64,000 nucleotides of DNA from positions 310,001-374,000 of the forward strand of contig NZ_JAATOM010000003.1 in assembly GCF_019207085.1 (NCBI RefSeq), read 5' to 3'. The notes under the pieces are model-generated. The model saw only the letters and a program-made list of their open reading frames with translations, did not search any database and was not told the DNA's origin. This document shows positions 31,185 to 40,596 of the stretch, piece after piece. Both the position numbers and the translations under genes were made by a program. Position 1 is the stretch's first letter; each line of letters opens with the position of its first letter. The DNA comes from Variovorax sp. dw_308 (GTDB lineage: Bacteria; Pseudomonadota; Gammaproteobacteria; Burkholderiales; Burkholderiaceae_C).

Positions 31185-32018
31185 TCAGTACTGGATTTGC
31201 GCCGACGCACGCAGTTCGTCGGGGGTGCTCGTGCCGTAGCCGAAGAACTCGAGGTACGCCGGGATCATCTCGAACAACATGTCGGTGCCGACCTGGATCG
31301 CGCAGCCCTTGTCCTTGGCGGCCTGCAACAGCGGCGTGTATTCGGACTTCATGACGACCTCGCCGACGAAGGTGGTGGGCGCGATGCGGTCGATGTCGAA
31401 AGGCAGCGGATCGCCCTCCTTCATCCCCAGTGGCGTGGCGTTCACCACCACGTCGAAGCCGGCCGGGTCCTTCGAGCCGGTCTTCACCACCAGTTGCGGA
31501 TAGTGCTCGCGCAGGCGGCCGGCCAGCGCTTCCACCGAGGCGGTGTTCATGTCGAACAGCGCCAGCTCGGCCACGCCCGCGCCGGCCAGCGATGCCGCGA
31601 TGGCCGACCCCACCCCGCCCGCGCCGGACACCAGCACCCGCGCGCCCTTGAGCGCGCGGCCCTTGCGCTCGACGCCGCGCACGAAACCGGCGCCGTCGAA
31701 CTGATCGCCCAGCAGCGTGCCGTCGGGCCGCTTCAGGATCGCGTTGCAGGCGCCGGCAATCTTCGCGGTCGGCGTGACCTCGTCCACCAGGCTCATCGTC
31801 GTGACCTTGTGCGGCATCGTGACCAGCGCGCCGCGCAGGTTGGTCAGGGTGGCCAGCGTCTTCAGGAAGGCCGGATAGTCGTCGGGCTTGACGCCCATCG
31901 GCATCACGACCGCGTCGATGCCCTTCCGGTCGAACCACGGGTTGTAGATCATGGGCGCCTTGAACGACTCGGTCGGGTAGCCGATGTGGGCGATGAGGGT
32001 GGTCTTGCCGCTGATCAT
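31185..32018 (-). CDS. atypical shikimate/quinate dehydrogenase family protein, 277 aa
   Basis: N-terminal shikimate-binding domain with catalytic Lys71 in TMPHKVT and Asp108 in GDQFDG, then a Rossmann domain with GAGGVGSAIAASL and a VVNATPLGM block. Two signature positions differ from standard AroE: the HSxSP substrate motif is replaced by TESFKAP (residues 16-22), and NTDG is replaced by QFDG. Such changes occur in paralogues with altered substrates (quinate dehydrogenases, RifI-like or SDH-like proteins). I start at MISGKTTLIAHIGYP, with GGAGAC about 11 nt upstream. An inverted repeat lies at 32099-32125. Confidence 0.85.
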   Translation of the reverse strand: MISGKTTLIAHIGYPTESFKAPMIYNPWFDRKGIDAVVMPMGVKPDDYPAFLKTLATLTNLRGALVTMPHKVTTMSLVDEVTPTAKIAGACNAILKRPDGTLLGDQFDGAGFVRGVERKGRALKGARVLVSGAGGVGSAIAASLAGAGVAELALFDMNTASVEALAGRLREHYPQLVVKTGSKDPAGFDVVVNATPLGMKEGDPLPFDIDRIAPTTFVGEVVMKSEYTPLLQAAKDKGCAIQVGTDMLFEMIPAYLEFFGYGTSTPDELRASAQIQY

Positions 32019-32098
32019 GATGGGGTTGTCTCCGATGGGTAGGTGCGCCACTTTAGGAGCCACGGTGCGCGGCGTACACCACATCAGGGCCACCTTCG

Positions 32099-32125
32099 AT
32101 CGATCAGCGCAAACGCATGATCGAT
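32099..32125. promoter_or_regulatory. 8-bp inverted repeat with 11-bp spacer upstream of the aroE-like gene
   Basis: ATCGATCA (32099-32106), 11 bp, TGATCGAT (32118-32125): perfect arms, about 80 bp upstream of the aroE-like start. Size and spacing fit a dimeric regulator site such as a LysR- or IclR-type operator. No regulator gene is adjacent. Confidence 0.5.
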
Positions 32126-32180
32126 GAGCGATCTTTTTTCGGGTTTACCCGCTTCGGCGAGCCAACTGCTTCCTTCCGGA

Positions 32181-33119
32181 TCAGTTGGACAAAGTGGGGT
32201 TGCGCTTTTCTTCCATCAGGCGCTGCTGTGCCTGCACGACCCGGCATTCCGCCGTCTGACGCAGCGCGGACCTAGCGCACTCGGTGACCTTGCAGCGCGC
32301 GGTCGCGAAGAAGTTCATCCCGCTGCACGCCTTGGCCAGAAATGAAGCAGCAGCCGGCGCGGGCGCCGCCGCCGCGTGCGGCTTGTGCACGATACGCGCG
32401 GGAGCCGCGGGGGCCGGCGTGCCCGGGTGACCTTCGGCTTGCGATGGGGCTTCCTGCCCTGCCTGCGTCGAAGCGGTGACGAGTACTTCGCCGGGAGCCA
32501 AGGTCGATGCCGCTGTTGGTGCAGATGCAGCCCGGGGCGCGCCGGTCGGCGTGGTTGCGGGTCCGTTCGAGGCTTCGGCGGCCACTGTTCGCGCCGGCTC
32601 GACGCTGGATGCCGGCGCGGTCGTCGCGGGCGCCGTGGTCGTTGCAGGCGCTGTGGTCGTCGCAGGCGCCGAAGTCGTTGCAGTCGTCGCGGTCGTTGTC
32701 ATCGCAGTCGTCGCGGGCACCGCCGGCGTCACCGCAGCCTCGCGCTCCTCGACCCCGTTGCCGGCCTTGTAGATGTACCACCCGCCCGCGCCCGCCGCAG
32801 CCCAGCCCGCCGCACCGACCAGCAGCGCGATGGCAAGCGCGCCGACGCTGACCCACAGGCCCTTGCGCCCCCTTGTTTCCGGCGGCGGGGCCAGCGCGGC
32901 GGCGGCGCGCACCCGCTCCTGCGGCGCCTGCAACGGCACAGAAGCCGCGAACGCAGCCAGCGCCGAGGGCATGCCCTCCGACGCCGCTGCCTCGCGTGGC
33001 GCCGGCCGCGCCGCCAGCTGTGTCGCTTCGAAGCCCGCCGGCAGCGCGCCGATGCACTCGATGCAGAACTTCGCGACCGAACGGTTTTCCGTGCCGCAGG
33101 CGGGGCAAACCAGCGCCAT
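32181..33119 (-). CDS. zinc-ribbon membrane protein with Thr/Ala-rich repeat linker, 312 aa
   Basis: The N-terminal zinc ribbon has CPACG...CIEC (two CxxC pairs within about 20 residues). After an Ala-rich stretch comes one membrane segment (VSVGALAIALLVGAAGWAAAG), and then a low-complexity linker with tandem ATTTAP-type units that read like a flexible wall-spanning stalk. The C-terminal part holds four cysteines (KACSGMNFFATARCKVTECARSALRQTAEC). Its start overlaps the stop of the upstream gene (TGATG), so the two are coupled. Reminiscent of zinc-ribbon proteins of unknown function in Burkholderiales; the role is not known. Confidence 0.72.
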   Translation of the reverse strand: MALVCPACGTENRSVAKFCIECIGALPAGFEATQLAARPAPREAAASEGMPSALAAFAASVPLQAPQERVRAAAALAPPPETRGRKGLWVSVGALAIALLVGAAGWAAAGAGGWYIYKAGNGVEEREAAVTPAVPATTAMTTTATTATTSAPATTTAPATTTAPATTAPASSVEPARTVAAEASNGPATTPTGAPRAASAPTAASTLAPGEVLVTASTQAGQEAPSQAEGHPGTPAPAAPARIVHKPHAAAAPAPAAASFLAKACSGMNFFATARCKVTECARSALRQTAECRVVQAQQRLMEEKRNPTLSN

Positions 33120-33478
33120 CAGTGCGCGTGCTCAGGCACTGCCGAATGGCCGGTGACGCGGACGCCCTCCTGCGCCGCAACGAGGTCCCGCTGCGCCGAC
33201 AGCACCAGCACGGCCTGGTGCGCCGTACGGCTGGCTGTCTTGGTGTGGCCGATCAACGTCTGCCACTCGCTGGCCAGGACTTCTGGCGGGCGCGATGCCG
33301 CATCGCGCAACAGCATCTGCGCAACGTCCACCAGCGCGGCGGCGGAGGTCAGGCACATCCCGATCGCCTCGCGGGCCGGCGTGTCGGTCGCACCACCCGT
33401 CGCACTGTCGCGGGCCATGACTTGCTCGATGGCGATCAAGGCACGCTCCAGGAGGGCTCGCTCGGAGATGGTGTTCAT
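33119..33478 (-). CDS. hypothetical helical protein, 119 aa
   Basis: I start at MNTISERALLERALIAIEQ; the open frame runs further upstream but overlaps a region that looks like the frmA promoter. The product is predicted mostly helical (EAIGMCLTSAAALVDVAQMLLRDAAS, LVLSAQRDLVAAQEG), without signal peptide or membrane segment, and ends HSAVPEHAH. Coupled to the zinc-ribbon gene through a TGATG overlap, so the products probably work together. No family recognised. Confidence 0.6.
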   Translation of the reverse strand: MNTISERALLERALIAIEQVMARDSATGGATDTPAREAIGMCLTSAAALVDVAQMLLRDAASRPPEVLASEWQTLIGHTKTASRTAHQAVLVLSAQRDLVAAQEGVRVTGHSAVPEHAH

Positions 33479-33668
33479 CGCGGATGGCGGAGTACGCACT
33501 GTTGGGTTGGCGGGAATCGTGCCATTCGACGGCCGCAACGCCGCGTGCAATAAGACACGTTTAGAAACATTAGTTAACTCAATGTAGCACTCCCGTGGGT
33601 TGCCGCAAAGGGTCCAGGGTCGCGGAAGCCATGGCGGATGCCGGCCGCTTTTTCGCAACCGGACGCTC

Positions 33669-33695
33669 TTGCGGGCCGGGACTCGCCTCTATAGT
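33669..33695 (+). promoter_or_regulatory. candidate sigma-70 promoter for frmA
   Basis: TTGCGG at 33669-33674 and TATAGT at 33690-33695 with a 15-bp spacer (16 bp if CTTGCG is taken as -35). It lies 37 bp upstream of the frmA ATG. No formaldehyde-responsive regulator gene (FrmR-like) is adjacent. Confidence 0.45.
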
Positions 33696-33732
33696 CAGCG
33701 CTGTCCTCCACCGTCCACCGATACCGATCATC

Positions 33733-34839
<1,107 letters not shown>

Positions 34840-34970
34840 CTCGCCCCCAGGTCGCCGCGGCACTTCGTGCCGCGACTCCCCCTCCCTACCGGAGGCACCA
34901 CCAGCGTTCGGGCAAAGCCGGTTCCGCGGTGGTTCTGGAATGGAAACCGTCGCCGTTTGAGGATTGTTGA

Positions 34971-35882
34971 ATGGAAGCATTGAGGCCGCTGAAACGCATC
35001 GAAGCCGGCGTGCTGGACGTCGCATTTGTCGAGGCTGGGCCGGCCGATGGCGCGCCAGTGCTCCTGATGCACGGCTTTCCGTACGACATCCATTCCTATG
35101 CCGAGGTCGCGCCGATGCTGGCCGCGGCAGGCTGCCGCGTGATCGTGCCGTACCTGCGCGGCTATGGCCCCACCCGCTTTCTCGACGCCGCGACACCGCG
35201 TTCCGGCGAGCAGGCCGCGCTCGGCGCCGACCTGCTCGCGCTGATGGATGCGCTGCACATCCCGCGCGCCGTGCTCGCCGGCTACGACTGGGGTGGGCGC
35301 GCGGCCTGCGTGGTGGCAGCGTTGTGGCCGCAGCGCTGCACCGGGCTGGTCTCGTACAACAGCTACAACATCCAGAACATCGCGCGGGGCATGGAGCCCG
35401 ACACGGCGGAAAACGAGCACCGGCTCTGGTACCAGTACTACTTCCACTGCGAACGCGGCCGGGCCGGCCTGGCCAGGGACCGGCGCGGCATCGCGAAGCT
35501 GCTGTGGAAGCTGTGGTCGCCGACCTGGCCTTTCGACGACGCCACCTTCGAGCGCAGCGCCGCGGCTTTCGACAACCCGGATTTCGTCGACGTGGTGATC
35601 CAGTCCTACCGGCATCGCTTCGGCCTGGTGCCGGGCGATCCGGCCTATGCCGACATCGAACGCCGGCTCGCCGCGCAGCCTGCCATCACCGTCCCGTGCA
35701 TCACCTTCGACGGCGCCGACGACGGCGTGCGCGATCCGGCCGACGCGTCGGTGCATGCCGCCCGCTTCACTGGCCCGCGCTCGCACCGCATCGTGCCGGG
35801 CGTGGGCCACAACATGCCGCAGGAAGTGCCGCGCGTGTTCGCCGATGCGGTCCTTGAACTCGTTGCCTCGCGCGGCCCATGA
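34971..35882 (+). CDS. alpha/beta hydrolase with Asp nucleophile (epoxide hydrolase/dehalogenase-like), 303 aa
   Basis: The nucleophile elbow is GYDWGG with Asp106 instead of Ser, the arrangement of epoxide hydrolases and haloalkane dehalogenases. The oxyanion region is HGFPYDIHS and the catalytic His is in GVGHNMPQE. A helical cap region (EHRLWYQYYFHCERGRAGL...) follows. It lies between frmA and fghA and overlaps fghA by 4 nt (ATGA), so it is co-translated with the formaldehyde genes. It may produce or remove a reactive compound that yields formaldehyde, but the substrate is unknown. Confidence 0.85.
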   Translation: MEALRPLKRIEAGVLDVAFVEAGPADGAPVLLMHGFPYDIHSYAEVAPMLAAAGCRVIVPYLRGYGPTRFLDAATPRSGEQAALGADLLALMDALHIPRAVLAGYDWGGRAACVVAALWPQRCTGLVSYNSYNIQNIARGMEPDTAENEHRLWYQYYFHCERGRAGLARDRRGIAKLLWKLWSPTWPFDDATFERSAAAFDNPDFVDVVIQSYRHRFGLVPGDPAYADIERRLAAQPAITVPCITFDGADDGVRDPADASVHAARFTGPRSHRIVPGVGHNMPQEVPRVFADAVLELVASRGP

Positions 35883-36739
35883 CCACTCCCTTCAAGCTGC
35901 TCTCCGAACACCGCTGCTTCGGCGGCATGCAACGCTTCCTGGAGCACGCGTCGCGCGAAGTCGACCTGCCGATGCGCTTCTCGATCTACCTGCCGCCGCA
36001 GGCGGCGATCGGCAAGGTGCCGGCGTTGCTGTACCTCGCCGGCCTGACCTGCAACGAGGAGACCTTCGTGGTCAAGGCCGGCGCCCAGCGCATGGCGGCC
36101 GACCTCGGCATCGCGCTGATCGCGCCCGACACCAGCCCGCGCGGCGCCGACCTGCCCGGCGAGGCCGACAGCTGGGACTTCGGCGTGGGCGCCGGCTTCT
36201 ACCTCGACGCCACCGAAGCCCCGTGGGCGAAGCACTGGCGCATGGAAAGCTGGCTCATCCAGGAGCTGCTTCCGCTCGTCGGCGCCCACCTGCCGCTCGA
36301 CATGCAGAGGCTCGGCATCTTCGGCCACTCGATGGGTGGCCACGGCGCGCTCACGCTGGCCTTGCGCCACCCCGGGCTGTTCAAGTCGCTGTCGGCCTTT
36401 GCGCCCATCTGCGCGCCCATGCAATGCCCGTGGGGCGAGAAGGCATTCACCGGCTACCTGGGCGCCGACACCACGCGCTGGCTCGCACATGATTCGACGG
36501 TGCTGATGCAGCAGCAGCCCGTTGCACCCTACCCCGCCGGCATCCTGGTCGACCAGGGCCTGGCCGACAAATTCCTGCCCGAACAATTGCATCCGCAGTT
36601 GCTGGAAGCCGCTTGCGCGGCGATCGGCCAGCCGCTCATGCTGCGCCGGCACGAAGGCTACGACCATGGCTACTACTTCATCCAGAGTTTCATGGCCGAC
36701 CATCTGGCGCATCATGCGCGGACACTCCACACCCCATGA
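35879..36739 (+). CDS. fghA: S-formylglutathione hydrolase
   Basis: 286-aa esterase-D-family serine hydrolase. Nucleophile Ser151 in GHSMGG, conserved YLAGLTCNEETFVVKAGAQR, APDTSPRGADLPGE, the Asp in LVDQGLADKFL and the His in HEGYDHGYYFIQSF. It hydrolyses S-formylglutathione to formate and glutathione, following FrmA. Begins at an ATGA overlap with the preceding hydrolase and itself overlaps the next gene (ATGA). Confidence 0.95.
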   Translation: MTTPFKLLSEHRCFGGMQRFLEHASREVDLPMRFSIYLPPQAAIGKVPALLYLAGLTCNEETFVVKAGAQRMAADLGIALIAPDTSPRGADLPGEADSWDFGVGAGFYLDATEAPWAKHWRMESWLIQELLPLVGAHLPLDMQRLGIFGHSMGGHGALTLALRHPGLFKSLSAFAPICAPMQCPWGEKAFTGYLGADTTRWLAHDSTVLMQQQPVAPYPAGILVDQGLADKFLPEQLHPQLLEAACAAIGQPLMLRRHEGYDHGYYFIQSFMADHLAHHARTLHTP

Positions 36740-37209
36740 CACCGGCCCCCACCTCCCACGTCCGCGGCAGCCGCTTCACGCACGAGGAAGCCGTCGCCGT
36801 GGCCGGCATCTGGCGCCGCGCGTGGTCTTCCGCGCGCCACGATGCGATGGTGGTGGAGCCCATCGGCCATTGGCTCGCGCGCGTGAACGCGGAGTTCAGG
36901 CCACCCAGCGAACTGCTGCTGGTGGAACGCGAAAAGCAGGTGCTCGGCTTCATCGTGCTGCACACGGCGCACCGCTATGTCGCGCAGCTGTATGTCGACC
37001 GGCACGTGCATGGCCAGGGACTCGGGCGCATGCTGCTCGACGAGGCCAGCCGGCGCATGCCGGAAGGATGGAAGCTGCACGTGGCCCTCGACAACGTGCA
37101 CGCACAGCATTTCTACGCGCGCCGCGGCCTGGCGCCCGGCGTGGTCGACCGGCACCCTGGTACGGGCATTCAACGGGTTGCCTACCATTGCATCCCGGGC
37201 GCACGCTGA
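36736..37209 (+). CDS. GNAT-family N-acetyltransferase, 157 aa
   Basis: Start chosen at the ATG overlapping the fghA stop. It shows the GNAT core: AVAGIWRRAWSSARH near the N-terminus, VLGFIVLHTAHRYVAQLYVDRHVHGQGLGRMLLDEA (the acetyl-CoA loop Q-x-x-G-x-G/A type) and ALDNVHAQHFYARRGLAPG. Substrate unknown; co-translation with fghA may be only positional. Confidence 0.82.
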   Translation: MTPAPTSHVRGSRFTHEEAVAVAGIWRRAWSSARHDAMVVEPIGHWLARVNAEFRPPSELLLVEREKQVLGFIVLHTAHRYVAQLYVDRHVHGQGLGRMLLDEASRRMPEGWKLHVALDNVHAQHFYARRGLAPGVVDRHPGTGIQRVAYHCIPGAR

Positions 37210-37242
37210 CGCGCGCGCGCCCACCATGTCAAGGAACCAGGC

Positions 37243-37677
37243 ATGAGCGAGTTTGTTTCCAGCCTGCATGAAGCCTTCGAGCGGCTCGGCCGCATCGAGA
37301 CGCGGCGCATGTTCGGCGGCCACGGCATCTACCACGAGGGCCGCATGATCGGCCTGGTGGTCGCCGACACGCTCTACCTGAAGTCCGATGCCGAAACCGT
37401 CGCGCACTTCGACCGGCTCCAACTGCCGGCCTTCGAATACCGCAGGGGTGACAAAACGATGCAGACCTCCTACCGCCAGGCGCCGGCCGACGTGTTCGAG
37501 GACCGCGAGGAGGCTGCGGCCTGGGGCCGACTTGCCTGGGAGGCCGCGCTGCGATCCGGCCATGCGCCAAAGGCACGGACTCCGAGGACCGCGTTGAAGC
37601 CGAAGCCCGCGAAGAGCGCAAAGAGCGCGAAGGCCGCGAAGACCGCCAAGGCCCCCCGCAAGGCGGCCGCGCGATGA
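37243..37677 (+). CDS. TfoX/Sxy N-terminal-domain protein with Lys/Ala-rich tail, 144 aa
   Basis: Residues 1-105 form a TfoX N-terminal domain: FERLGRIETRRMFGGHGIYHEGRMIGLV, DTLYLKSDAETVAHF, FEYRRGDKTMQTSYRQAPADVFED. The remainder is a basic, histone-H1-like tail of repeated Lys-Ser/Thr-Ala units (about residues 120-144), which suggests nucleic-acid binding. The TfoX C-terminal domain of competence regulators is absent. Overlaps the next gene by 4 nt (ATGA). Role unknown; single-domain TfoX proteins are common in Burkholderiales. Confidence 0.82.
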   Translation: MSEFVSSLHEAFERLGRIETRRMFGGHGIYHEGRMIGLVVADTLYLKSDAETVAHFDRLQLPAFEYRRGDKTMQTSYRQAPADVFEDREEAAAWGRLAWEAALRSGHAPKARTPRTALKPKPAKSAKSAKAAKTAKAPRKAAAR

Positions 37678-38303
37678 TCGCGACGCCGCCACCCCCGCTG
37701 CCCACCCGCGAGGAAATCGCACTGCTCGACGAGTTCCCCGGGCTCGGCATGCCCGACATCGAACTGGTTGCCACCGCCGAACACGCGGCACGCGCGCTGG
37801 CCGCGCTGGGCCGGCTCGACGTGGTCGGCTTCGACACCGAATCCAAGCCCACCTTCCTGAAGAACGAAGTGTCGTCCGGTCCGCACACGCTGCAACTGGC
37901 GACGCTCGACCACGCCTGGGTGTTCCAGTTGCACGATGCCGATTGCCGCGCCGCCGCCGCGAGCCTGCTGGCCTCCAGCGCGCTGACCAAGGTCGGCTTC
38001 GGCCTTTCCAGCGACCGCACGCAGATCCGCGCGAAGCTCGGCGTGGAGCCGCAGGCCGTGATCGACCTGGACATGGTGTTCCGGCGTCGCGGCTACAAGA
38101 ATTCGGTCGGCGTGAAGACGGCGGTGGCGCTGGTGTTCGGACAGCGCTTCAGCAAGTCACGCAAGCAGAGCACGTCGAACTGGTCCAGCCGGCACCTGAG
38201 CGAAGGTCAGCTTCGGTACGCGGCGAACGATGCCTGGGCGGCGATGCGCGTGTACGAGGCGTTGGGGCTGCGGCCGGCGCACTCGGCGGACGTACGAGGC
38301 TGA
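37674..38303 (+). CDS. 3'-5' exonuclease domain protein (RNase D-like), 209 aa
   Basis: A stand-alone DEDD exonuclease domain: Exo I Asp54/Glu56 in VGFDTES, an Exo II-like segment (SALTKVGFGLSSDRTQI) and Exo III with Tyr and Asp in LRYAANDAWAAMRVYEAL, the DEDDy type. No HRDC domain, unlike full RNase D. It likely trims RNA or DNA 3' ends with two metal ions. Overlaps the TfoX-like gene by 4 nt. Confidence 0.85.
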   Translation: MIATPPPPLPTREEIALLDEFPGLGMPDIELVATAEHAARALAALGRLDVVGFDTESKPTFLKNEVSSGPHTLQLATLDHAWVFQLHDADCRAAAASLLASSALTKVGFGLSSDRTQIRAKLGVEPQAVIDLDMVFRRRGYKNSVGVKTAVALVFGQRFSKSRKQSTSNWSSRHLSEGQLRYAANDAWAAMRVYEALGLRPAHSADVRG

Positions 38304-38307
38304 CGCA

Positions 38308-38754
38308 ATGCAGTTGCTGCGCATCGCCATCGACTGGACCGCGTTCACGCCGTGGCACGCCCTGGCGGGCGGCGCGCTGATCGGCCTGGCCGCCGGCATG
38401 TTCGCGTTGCTCAACGGTCGCATCGCCGGGATCAGCGGGATCATGGGCGGACTGCTGCGGCCGGCGCGGGGCGACATCGGATGGCGGATGGCCTTCCTGC
38501 TCGGGCTGGTGGCTGCGCCGCTCGCGTTTGCGGGGTGGGGCGTGTTGGCGCCGCTGCAGATCGACATCGGCTTCGCCGGGGTCGGCGCGGCCGGCTTGCT
38601 CGTGGGACTCGGGACACGCTATGGGTCGGGTTGCACCAGCGGGCATGGCGTGTGCGGCGTGTCGCGGCTCTCGCCGCGCTCGATCATCGCGACGCTGGCT
38701 TTCATGGCGGCCGGCTTTGCCACGGTGTTCGTCATGCGGCATCTGTGGCGCTGA
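38308..38754 (+). CDS. YeeE/YedE-family membrane transporter half, 148 aa
   Basis: Short membrane protein with about four segments and the YeeE/YedE signature LGTRYGSGCTSGHGVCGVSRLSPRSI, whose conserved Cys residues are linked to thiosulfate or sulfur-compound transport in this family. Its start is 4 bp after the exonuclease stop. The following gene encodes the complementary half, the usual two-gene arrangement. Confidence 0.88.
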   Translation: MQLLRIAIDWTAFTPWHALAGGALIGLAAGMFALLNGRIAGISGIMGGLLRPARGDIGWRMAFLLGLVAAPLAFAGWGVLAPLQIDIGFAGVGAAGLLVGLGTRYGSGCTSGHGVCGVSRLSPRSIIATLAFMAAGFATVFVMRHLWR

Positions 38755-38759
38755 AGCAC

Positions 38760-39398
38760 ATGCAAGCGTTCGCTGCCTTCGCTTCAGGCCTGGTGCTTGG
38801 CATCGGCCTGCTGCTGTGCGGCATGGCCAATCCGGCCAAGGTGCTGGGCTTTCTCGACCTGTTCGGGCGCTGGGACCCGTCGCTGGCCCTGGTGATGGCG
38901 GGGGCGATTGCGGTCGCATCGCTGGGCTTCCTCGCGGCGCGGCGCCGCACGCGCTCGCTGCTGGGCACGGACATGAAGCTGCCCGGCGCCGGTCGCATCG
39001 ACCGCCGGCTGGTTCTTGGCAGCCTGGTCTTCGGCGTGGGCTGGGGCATAGCCGGCTTCTGTCCCGGTCCCGGCCTGGTGGCGCTCGGCATGGGCGAGCC
39101 CAAGGCGCTGGTCTTCGTGCTGGCGATGGTGAGCGGGATGGCTGGCTTCGAGCTGATTGAACGGCTGCGCCGTCGCGCAGCCAGAGGCGACCGCGGCATA
39201 GCCCGTCTGCCCCGCGCCCTCCACGCCGGGGCCGGGCGCAGCACGGGTGCCGGGCGGGCCTGCATCGCGTTTATCCGGCTGTCCCATGCGTTGGATCATC
39301 CCTATGCTCGCGCTTGTCGCCGTCAGCTGCCTGGGAACCCTCGCATTGGCACGGGCATGGCGACTCCAACAAAACCTATTCAAGGAGGCAAGACATGA
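38760..39398 (+). CDS. DUF6691/YeeE-type membrane protein, second half, with C-terminal extension, 212 aa
   Basis: Residues 1-138 are the usual partner of the short YeeE protein: GLVLGIGLLLCGMANPAKVLGFLDLFG, VFGVGWGIAGFCPGPGLVALGMGEPKALVFVLAMVSGMAGFELIE. After that the frame continues about 70 residues with Arg-rich sequence that looks like a non-native extension (PRALHAGAGRSTGAGRAC...). It ends in an ATGA overlap with the next Bug gene. Either the normal stop was lost by a frameshift or point change, or the tail is real; typical homologues end soon after the last membrane helix. Confidence 0.75.
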   Translation: MQAFAAFASGLVLGIGLLLCGMANPAKVLGFLDLFGRWDPSLALVMAGAIAVASLGFLAARRRTRSLLGTDMKLPGAGRIDRRLVLGSLVFGVGWGIAGFCPGPGLVALGMGEPKALVFVLAMVSGMAGFELIERLRRRAARGDRGIARLPRALHAGAGRSTGAGRACIAFIRLSHALDHPYARACRRQLPGNPRIGTGMATPTKPIQGGKT

Positions 39399-40372
39399 CC
39401 CATTTCAAGAAACTCGGCGCCCTGCTGACTGTGCTGCTGCTGGCCGTGGGCGGCGCGCATGCCCAGGGCAGCGGCAAGCCCGTCAACCTGATGGTCCCCT
39501 ACCCGGCCGGCGGACCCTCGGACTCCGCGGCCCGCATCGTGAGCGTACCGCTTGGCAATGCGCTCAAGGAGCAGGTCATCGTCGAGAACCTGGGCGGCGC
39601 GAGCGGTTCGATCGCCGCGCAGAAGGTGCTGTCCGCGCCCGCCGACGGGCGCTACGTCTTCCAGGGCAGCCCCAACGAATTGATCCTCGCTTCGCTGGCC
39701 AATGCCGCCATCAAGCTCAAGGCCGAGGACTTCCGGCTGGTGCATCCGATGACCGATGCCACGATGGTGTTCGTCGCGCGCAAGGACTTGCCCGTCAACA
39801 ACGTCGACGAGCTGATCGCGTTGGCGCGCAAGTCGGCCGACAAGCCACTCAACTACGGCAGCGTGGGCATCGGCTCGCTCTATCACTTCATCCTGGAGGA
39901 CGTACAGCAGCGCACCAGCATCAAGCTGAGCCATGTGCCCTACAAAGGCAATGCGCCCTTGCTGCAGGACCTGGGCGGCGGGCAGGTCGACTTCGCGGTG
40001 CTGGTCTACAGCTCCGCGATGGGCGCGATGGCCGAGCAGGGACGCCTCAAGATCATCGGCCAGCTTGGCGCCACACGTTCGCCGTTCCTGAAGAACGTGG
40101 CCACGGCCGCGGAAGGCAAGGAACTTCCCAAGCTGGAGTACACGATCTGGAGCGGACTCTTTGTGCCCAAGGCCACGCCGGACGCAGTCGTCGAGCGCCT
40201 GCATGCGGGCATCCAGGCCACGCTGAAGGACGAGTCCGTTCGCTCCCAGATGGCGGTGCAGATGCAGACGGTGTCGGAGCCCGTCTCCGTTGCGCAATCG
40301 GCGAAGTTCTATGAAGCGGAAAACGCCCGCTACCGCGCGATCGCCAAGGCGATCAACCTGCAGCCTCAATAA
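39395..40372 (+). CDS. Bug/TctC-family periplasmic receptor, 325 aa
   Basis: Start MTHFKKLGALL has a strong AAGGAGG ten bases upstream. A signal peptide ends at about GGAHAQG. The receptor signature is KPVNLMVPYPAGGPSDSAARIV, followed by IVENLGGASGSIAAQKVLSAPADGRYVF and LSHVPYKGNAPLLQDLGGGQVDFAV. No transporter membrane genes are adjacent. The third Bug receptor in the window; ligand unknown. Confidence 0.87.
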   Translation: MTHFKKLGALLTVLLLAVGGAHAQGSGKPVNLMVPYPAGGPSDSAARIVSVPLGNALKEQVIVENLGGASGSIAAQKVLSAPADGRYVFQGSPNELILASLANAAIKLKAEDFRLVHPMTDATMVFVARKDLPVNNVDELIALARKSADKPLNYGSVGIGSLYHFILEDVQQRTSIKLSHVPYKGNAPLLQDLGGGQVDFAVLVYSSAMGAMAEQGRLKIIGQLGATRSPFLKNVATAAEGKELPKLEYTIWSGLFVPKATPDAVVERLHAGIQATLKDESVRSQMAVQMQTVSEPVSVAQSAKFYEAENARYRAIAKAINLQPQ

Positions 40373-40596
40373 GACGGAGGCGAGAGGGCCCACCTTGCCG
40401 GCAGGCGCGCACTGGCGTGGCCGCCTGGTTCAACGACCCGACCCTGCCGGTGGCGCGGCCTGACGGCTGCCGCCGCCGCGCCGCTTCCTGAGCCGGGCGG
40501 CATTGCGCTTCCCCCGCGAAGCACGCCGGCGCAAGGCCCGGCAAAATGCTTGGCTCGACGCAACAACGGGCGCTTGCCCACCTCACTAGGGACAAC

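Noticed and set aside
32590..32720. Tandem Thr/Ala codon repeats considered as a CRISPR-like or minisatellite array
   Set aside because: They are in-frame repeats inside a membrane-protein stalk, with no constant spacer length and no cas genes nearby.
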